Shown: positions 59,856 to 64,000 of the stretch, one piece after another
Numbering within the stretch: the first letter of the stretch is position 1
How the letters are laid out: every line of letters starts with the position of its first letter
Source of the DNA: Spirochaetae bacterium HGW-Spirochaetae-1
GTDB lineage: Bacteria; Spirochaetota; UBA4802; UBA5550
Assembly: GCA_002839375.1 (NCBI GenBank)
Contig: PGXY01000001.1
Coordinates: forward strand, 124,001-188,000
Reading direction: 5' to 3'
DNA: 64,000 bases
Translations under genes and position numbers: made by a program
The notes under the pieces: generated by a model
What the model saw: only the letters and a program-made list of their open reading frames with translations
What the model was told of the DNA's origin: nothing
Databases searched by the model: none

Positions 59856-60881
59856 ATGCGTAAAATAACAGCAGTTTTGTTTATGCTCATAGTTGCCGGG
59901 TTCACGAGCCTGGTCCTGGCACAGGACGTGCCGGAGAAGAAGGAGACAAGCTCTTTTTCAGGTGTAATTTTTATGGAATACATGCAGGACCTGGCCGATG
60001 ACCATGCCGGCGTCTTTGCGGTGAACCGGGTGTATTTGGACTGGAAAAGGGGCTTTGGTGACATATTCAGCGTGCGTGTAACTACGGATGCTCTGTTTGA
60101 ACGACAGGGGGGCTCCAGTAGCGGTACTATCGATAATAATGGTTATGAGCTTCTCATTAAGTATGCTTACCTGCAGGCTGCTCCGGAAATTGATCCGGTA
60201 AAATTTACAATACAGGCAGGAGTTATCCCCACACCTGCTATAGCACTCATGAACAGTCTGAGCGGACTTCGATGGATCGGCAACACCTATCTGGGAAACA
60301 GTAAGGTTATCCTGCAGAATAAGACAATTGATTCTTCCGCTGATCTGGGAGTTACTGTTTCCGCTGAAGTGATGAAGATAGTTACCATATCAGGCGCTGT
60401 CGTAAAAGGTGAAGGTTATAAGAAAGTTCAAGCGGAGAACATGGTTTACGGCCCATCCTATTATGGCCTTGTTTCGGTGAACCCCCTGGAGCATGTCTAC
60501 ATCAATGGATTTTATCGTTACAATGAAACAAGCACTACAACCATGATGTATTATGGAGGCGGCCTGGCCTGGAAGGACAGCATAATAAAAACCGGCCTGA
60601 ACTTTGTCGGTGTCAGTTATTCCAATGGAACCGATACAAGTGGTTATTTTATAGAAGCGTGGCTCAATATTAATTTTGACTCGCTTATAGGCATGCCGGT
60701 GCTGGGTATTGGAAAGGCTGGCTATGGGAACTATGAAGACGCAAAGCAGGGAATATTCGGTTTCGGTCCCGGCTGGCAGTTTAATAAGTATGTGCAGACA
60801 GTACTGTATTATGAACTGACTTATGACGATAGCGCCGCAGAGGATCATAATCTCTATGTAAAAGTTGAAGCAAAGTTTTGA
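59856..60881 (+). CDS. Outer-membrane porin-like beta-barrel protein
   Basis: A 341-aa exported protein (signal cleaved after VLAQ). The body is a repeat of amphipathic beta-strands with aromatic girdles, ending in LYVKVEAKF, with a C-terminal Phe as in outer-membrane barrels. DLADDHAGVFAVNRVYLDWKR at the start and TIQAGVIPTP in the middle fit phosphate- or anion-selective porin-like proteins. An AAGGAGG site lies 7 bases before the ATG. It lies upstream of tupABC in the same direction and may aid entry of tungstate or other anions, but that is inferred from position alone. Confidence 0.75.
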   Translation: MRKITAVLFMLIVAGFTSLVLAQDVPEKKETSSFSGVIFMEYMQDLADDHAGVFAVNRVYLDWKRGFGDIFSVRVTTDALFERQGGSSSGTIDNNGYELLIKYAYLQAAPEIDPVKFTIQAGVIPTPAIALMNSLSGLRWIGNTYLGNSKVILQNKTIDSSADLGVTVSAEVMKIVTISGAVVKGEGYKKVQAENMVYGPSYYGLVSVNPLEHVYINGFYRYNETSTTTMMYYGGGLAWKDSIIKTGLNFVGVSYSNGTDTSGYFIEAWLNINFDSLIGMPVLGIGKAGYGNYEDAKQGIFGFGPGWQFNKYVQTVLYYELTYDDSAAEDHNLYVKVEAKF

Positions 60882-61082
60882 TGGCAAAAAATAAATTTTA
60901 AATTGCGCTGATGCTCGGTATATGATGTTCTTGACAAATATGAAATTGTCGGAGAAATGAATGTCCGGGCATTTTTATTTTTGAGATATTTTCAGAATTA
61001 TAAAAACATTTAGACATATAGACCTGCCTGTTACCGGAAGTCAGTGTTTTTACCATTAAAAACTTTCTCAATGGAGGAAATT

Positions 61083-61922
61083 ATGAGAATCAGTTTTAAA
61101 AAAGATCTGGTAATGGTGCTAATTCCGCTCCTGCTCATGACAACGGGTCTTGTTGCCGCAAAAAAAGTCGGTATTTTGATGATGGCCACAACGACAAGCA
61201 CGGACAATACGGGACTCCTGGACTATCTGCAGCCCGTTTTTGAAAAGGAAACGGGTATTGAACTGAAGTGGGTTGCCGTGGGAACAGGAAAGGCCTTGGA
61301 ACTAGGGAAAAATTGTGATGTGGATGTGCTTCTTGTGCATGCCCCGGCAGCGGAAAAAAAATATGTAGAAGATGGATACGGCATTGACCGCCGCCCGGTC
61401 ATGTTCAATGATTTTATAGTCATCGGCCCCGCCGGTGATCCGGCAAAGTTGAAGGGAAAAAAGGTTATTGATGCCTTTAAAATTATGGCGAAGAACAAGA
61501 TACCCTTTGCCAGCCGCGGTGATGATTCGGGCACGCACAAAGCCGAATTAAAAATCTGGAAGGATGCCGGCATCACGGCCCCGGACAAAGAGCAGTGGTA
61601 TATCAGCACCGGTCAGGGCATGATAAACACAATCAGTATTGCAGCCGAGCGGAACGCGTACACTTATACCGACCGGGGAACTTATTACAAATACGATGCT
61701 GGGCAGAAAGGACACTCCCCCCTGGTGATCATCCTTGAAGGGGACAAGGCCCTTCTCAATCAGTATAGCGTCATTGCAGTTAATCCGGCGAAATGCGGCA
61801 AGGTAAAATATAACCTGGCGAAAAAATTCAGTGACTGGATGGCCTCACCATCGACGCAAAAACTCATTGGTAATTTTAAGGTGGAAGGGAAACAGCTCTT
61901 CACGCCTAATGCAGAAAAATAA
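61083..61922 (+). CDS. tupA: Tungstate ABC transporter, substrate-binding protein TupA
   Basis: A periplasmic binding protein of about 279 aa with a signal peptide (cleavage near VAAKK). TTTSTDNTGLLDYL near the N-terminus is the signature of TupA-type tungstate/molybdate binders, followed by VLLVHAPAAEKKYVEDGYG and DDSGTHKAELKIW. I start at the ATG at 61083, since GGAGGAAATT precedes it; an earlier in-frame start lacks such a site. The gene leads tupB (15 bases on) and tupC, a classical ABC set. Tungsten would serve aldehyde ferredoxin oxidoreductases or formate dehydrogenases, and FdhD is encoded elsewhere in the window. Confidence 0.95.
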   Translation: MRISFKKDLVMVLIPLLLMTTGLVAAKKVGILMMATTTSTDNTGLLDYLQPVFEKETGIELKWVAVGTGKALELGKNCDVDVLLVHAPAAEKKYVEDGYGIDRRPVMFNDFIVIGPAGDPAKLKGKKVIDAFKIMAKNKIPFASRGDDSGTHKAELKIWKDAGITAPDKEQWYISTGQGMINTISIAAERNAYTYTDRGTYYKYDAGQKGHSPLVIILEGDKALLNQYSVIAVNPAKCGKVKYNLAKKFSDWMASPSTQKLIGNFKVEGKQLFTPNAEK

Positions 61923-61937
61923 TCTTCAATATCAGTC

Positions 61938-62627
61938 ATGGATTATATTACAAACGGCATCATCCAGGCGGTGAAACTGCTTCTTTCGGGAAACGAGGAA
62001 ACCTTTTCCGCTATTTTTATCACCCTGAAGATATCCACGCTTTCTATTAGTGCAGCCCTCATGATGGGGCTGCCCGCCGGATTTGTTCTGGGCTATTACA
62101 ACTTCCCGGGGAAGGGGCAGATCAGGTCCGTGGTGGATACCCTCCTTGCACTGCCCACTGTTGTGGTGGGCATCATCGCCTATGCCTTTCTGTCAAAGCG
62201 GGGCCCCCTGGGAGAATTGAATCTGCTCTATACGATACCCGGCGTTGCTATAGCCCAGACGGTCCTGGTGCTGCCCATTGTCATTTCCCTCACTGCTACG
62301 GCCATTGAGTCCCTCGATGCCCGTCTCAGGTTGACGCTCATCACCCTGGGAGCAAGGGGAAACCAGATCATTCTGACCAGTCTCAAGGAAGCGCGCTTTG
62401 CCATCACGACGGCAGCGGTAACGGCTTACGGGCGGGCCATCTCCGAGGTGGGGATTTCCATGATAATCGGCGGCAATATAAAATGGCATACGCGGACCAT
62501 CACGACGGCCGTTGCGCTTGAGACGGGCAAGGGAGAATTCGCTCTTGGCATAGCTCTGGGCATTGTTCTGCTGCTCATCGCCTTTTTGGTGAACGGCGCT
62601 CTTATTTTCCTGAAGAAGAGGGCATGA
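61938..62627 (+). CDS. tupB: Tungstate ABC transporter, permease TupB
   Basis: A 229-aa inner-membrane permease of the ABC binding-protein-dependent family. It has about five to six hydrophobic helices and the EAA-like loop (TLGARGNQIILTSLKEARFAITTAAVTAYGRAISEVG), which contacts the ATPase. The sequence begins MDYITNGIIQAVKLLLSGNEETFSAIFITLKIST, typical of TupB/WtpB. It works with the periplasmic TupA and the ATPase TupC, whose gene overlaps its end by 4 bases. Confidence 0.93.
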   Translation: MDYITNGIIQAVKLLLSGNEETFSAIFITLKISTLSISAALMMGLPAGFVLGYYNFPGKGQIRSVVDTLLALPTVVVGIIAYAFLSKRGPLGELNLLYTIPGVAIAQTVLVLPIVISLTATAIESLDARLRLTLITLGARGNQIILTSLKEARFAITTAAVTAYGRAISEVGISMIIGGNIKWHTRTITTAVALETGKGEFALGIALGIVLLLIAFLVNGALIFLKKRA

Positions 62628-63655
62628 AGGACATGGCAGAAGAATTACTTTACAAAGTTACAGACCTGGTGCAGCGCTATGATTCCGGTTTCACCCTCAG
62701 TGTACCGAATCTGGAAATACGGAAAGGGACTATCACAGGCTTTGCCGGTCCTAACGGCAGCGGGAAAAGCACCCTGTTCAGGATTCTTTCATTCCTGGAA
62801 AATCCCGCGGAGGGAACAATTTCGTACAACGGCTTTCCCGTGTTGGATATATCTTCAATGCGGAAACGCGTCACTTTTCTTATGCAGGATCCGTATCTGC
62901 TGAAGAGATCGGTCTTTGAAAATATCGCCTACGGGTTGAGAAAAAGGGGCGAGAAAACCGATCTGCGCAATGACGTCTTTGAAGCAATGCAGTGCGTCGT
63001 ACTGGATCCTGAAAAATACGCTCATCGTAAATGGTATCAGCTTTCAGGTGGTGAGGCCCAGCGTGTAGCCCTGGCTGCCCGCCTGGCCATAAAGCCCGAT
63101 GTGCTTATTCTCGATGAACCGGTTTCCAGCAACGACATGGCAAGCGCGGAGCACATACGGGAGGTCATAAAAAGCATCCGGGAACGGTTTGGCACCACGA
63201 TTCTACTCACAAGCCACGACATGATATGGCTCAGCAAAATATCCGATGAAATCATGCGTTTAAACGAGGGCATGATAATTGCGGCAGGAACGGAAAATGT
63301 GATCCCCGGTCCCTGGCAGGCCGGTGATAATAATCTCTGGTACAGGCAGTTCAGGGACGGGATAAAAATTTACTCAACAAAACCGCCACGGCATACAGCA
63401 TCGGCGATTCTTGAGCCCTCGGATATCATGATATCGGCAAAGAAACCGGTCTCGCTTTCGGCCCATAATATCATTCGGGGTACCATAAGTACTATGTCGC
63501 GGGATACGATTTCAGGAAAAGTCAGGATTTCCGTTGACATGGGTCATATGGAGCTCGATGCCCATGTCACGGATGATTCCGTTATTAAAATGTCTCTTAT
63601 TCCCGGGAAAATGATATGGCTTGTTTTCAAAGCTTCCTCCCTCCGCTGGAATTGA
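62624..63655 (+). CDS. tupC: Tungstate ABC transporter, ATPase TupC
   Basis: A 343-aa ABC ATPase. Walker A is GPNGSGKST, the signature is LSGGEAQRVALAARLAIKPD, Walker B is VLILDEPVSS, and the H-loop is LLTSHD. A C-terminal extension (about residues 245-343) contains SAHNIIRGTISTMSRD, similar to the TOBE/Mop regulatory domain of molybdate importers, which may bind the oxyanion and inhibit transport when it is plentiful. The start overlaps tupB by 4 bases; an ATG 9 bases later is also possible. Confidence 0.95.
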   Translation: MKDMAEELLYKVTDLVQRYDSGFTLSVPNLEIRKGTITGFAGPNGSGKSTLFRILSFLENPAEGTISYNGFPVLDISSMRKRVTFLMQDPYLLKRSVFENIAYGLRKRGEKTDLRNDVFEAMQCVVLDPEKYAHRKWYQLSGGEAQRVALAARLAIKPDVLILDEPVSSNDMASAEHIREVIKSIRERFGTTILLTSHDMIWLSKISDEIMRLNEGMIIAAGTENVIPGPWQAGDNNLWYRQFRDGIKIYSTKPPRHTASAILEPSDIMISAKKPVSLSAHNIIRGTISTMSRDTISGKVRISVDMGHMELDAHVTDDSVIKMSLIPGKMIWLVFKASSLRWN

Positions 63656-63726
63656 TTTAGTGGAATATTGCGGGAGGAGTCTGATGTGCTGTTACGGTTT
63701 GGATGGTGATCCTGGATCAGGAAATG

Positions 63727-64000
63727 CTACTGGGGTTCTATTTTCAATGTCTCATATATTTTCATCGACGTGGTCTGTTCAAAATCAATCATGACCTGTA
63801 TATCGGCATAGTCTGATATTTCTGAAAGATATTGCTGAAACTGCTCCGTTATCTCGGCTATCCTGTTTTTTTCAACCCAGGCAATGACGTCTGACGTGCC
63901 GTGAATCTCGATGAAGCGTCTGAGCCCGTTTGTGATCTTGCTTGAGATGCCGGGGTCAAATTCAGCCACTTCCAATTCCTTCGCCAGGCCGGAATAGAAA
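63727..64000 (-). CDS. Unknown protein, C-terminal fragment
   Basis: The reading frame is open to the right edge, so the N-terminus lies outside the window. The visible 91 residues contain VAEFDPGISSKITNGLRRF, a predicted helical SDYADIQVMIDFEQTT and the end LKIEPQ. I do not recognise a family. It is convergent with tupC, with a 71-base gap. Confidence 0.6.
   Translation of the reverse strand, partial: FYSGLAKELEVAEFDPGISSKITNGLRRFIEIHGTSDVIAWVEKNRIAEITEQFQQYLSEISDYADIQVMIDFEQTTSMKIYETLKIEPQ

Noticed and set aside
60959-60990. Small hairpin with T run after the porin-like gene
   Set aside because: The stem is only about four base pairs, too weak to call a terminator.
60882-61082. Molybdenum/tungsten cofactor riboswitch upstream of tupA
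   Set aside because: I looked for the conserved motifs and found none; TTGACA (60931-60936) also lacks a good -10.
63684-63794. 36-codon frame with a strong GGGAGGAG site after tupC
   Set aside because: It overlaps the convergent partial gene and has no recognisable product; the Shine-Dalgarno match is likely chance.

Overview
The window reads as chromosome from a free-living, diderm (Gram-negative-type) bacterium of moderate GC content. The gene set fits a spirochaete or a close relative best: many lipoproteins with relaxed lipoboxes, 7TMR-DISM sensor proteins, GAF-SpoIIE phosphatase and STAS proteins, CheD, and a long beta-barrel/FlgD-Ig/OmpA envelope protein. That placement is inference, because no 16S rRNA or other phylogenetic marker was compared. 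Nothing here looks like a prophage, plasmid, CRISPR array or transposase gene. One palindromic repeat-like element (6954-7060) is the only mobile-type signature.

Layout. 1-1956: a truncated membrane sensor and a HAD phosphatase. 2066-6869: a housekeeping block (ispE, tRNA-Gln, prs, rplY, a Pth-like gene), then a CDP-alcohol-phosphotransferase-like membrane protein. 7407-13175: envelope genes, including a tightly packed minus-strand run of MBL hydrolase, helical secreted protein, lytic transglycosylase and HEAT lipoprotein. 13287-19542: a 743-aa ATP-grasp/FMN-oxidoreductase fusion divergent from a GlpX-like protein, a GAF-GAF-SpoIIE phosphatase and a flippase-like membrane protein. 19701-24780: lipoprotein, BaiN-like flavoprotein, FdhD, DUF493, transaldolase-type aldolase, EAL phosphodiesterase. 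25092-31570: hybrid histidine kinase translationally coupled to a two-subunit class I fumarase and NUDIX hydrolase, then cheD, an HDOD protein and a zinc-ribbon membrane protein. 31594-38267: surface lipoproteins, a 5'-nucleotidase-like lipoprotein, a 7TMR-DISM-LuxR regulator and an M24 peptidase-fold protein. 38460-44031: methyltransferase, smpB, htpG, metalloprotease, membrane protein. 44022-52813: MPGP phosphatase, the 877-aa envelope protein, surface proteins, methyltransferase and two tandem GT4 glycosyltransferases. 53119-57710: STAS, canonical pth, XpaC-like, dsbD and NlpD-like. 57990-63655: purA, tRNA-Lys, tRNA-Glu, porin-like protein and tupABC tungstate transporter. A partial gene closes the window.

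The recurring theme is family members that keep the fold but have lost catalytic residues: Pth-like at 5095, CAPT-like at 5742, GlpX-like at 15734, M24 at 37083, the EAL protein's receiver, FdhD without CxxC, and the NlpD-like LytM domain. The most unusual are the GlpX-like protein without its metal ligands, the degenerate Pth in the standard rplY-pth position with an intact Pth elsewhere, and the ATP-grasp/FMN fusion. Start codons were moved from the longest possible ORF wherever ribosome-binding sites, promoters or upstream genes argued for it. GTG and TTG starts are common here.
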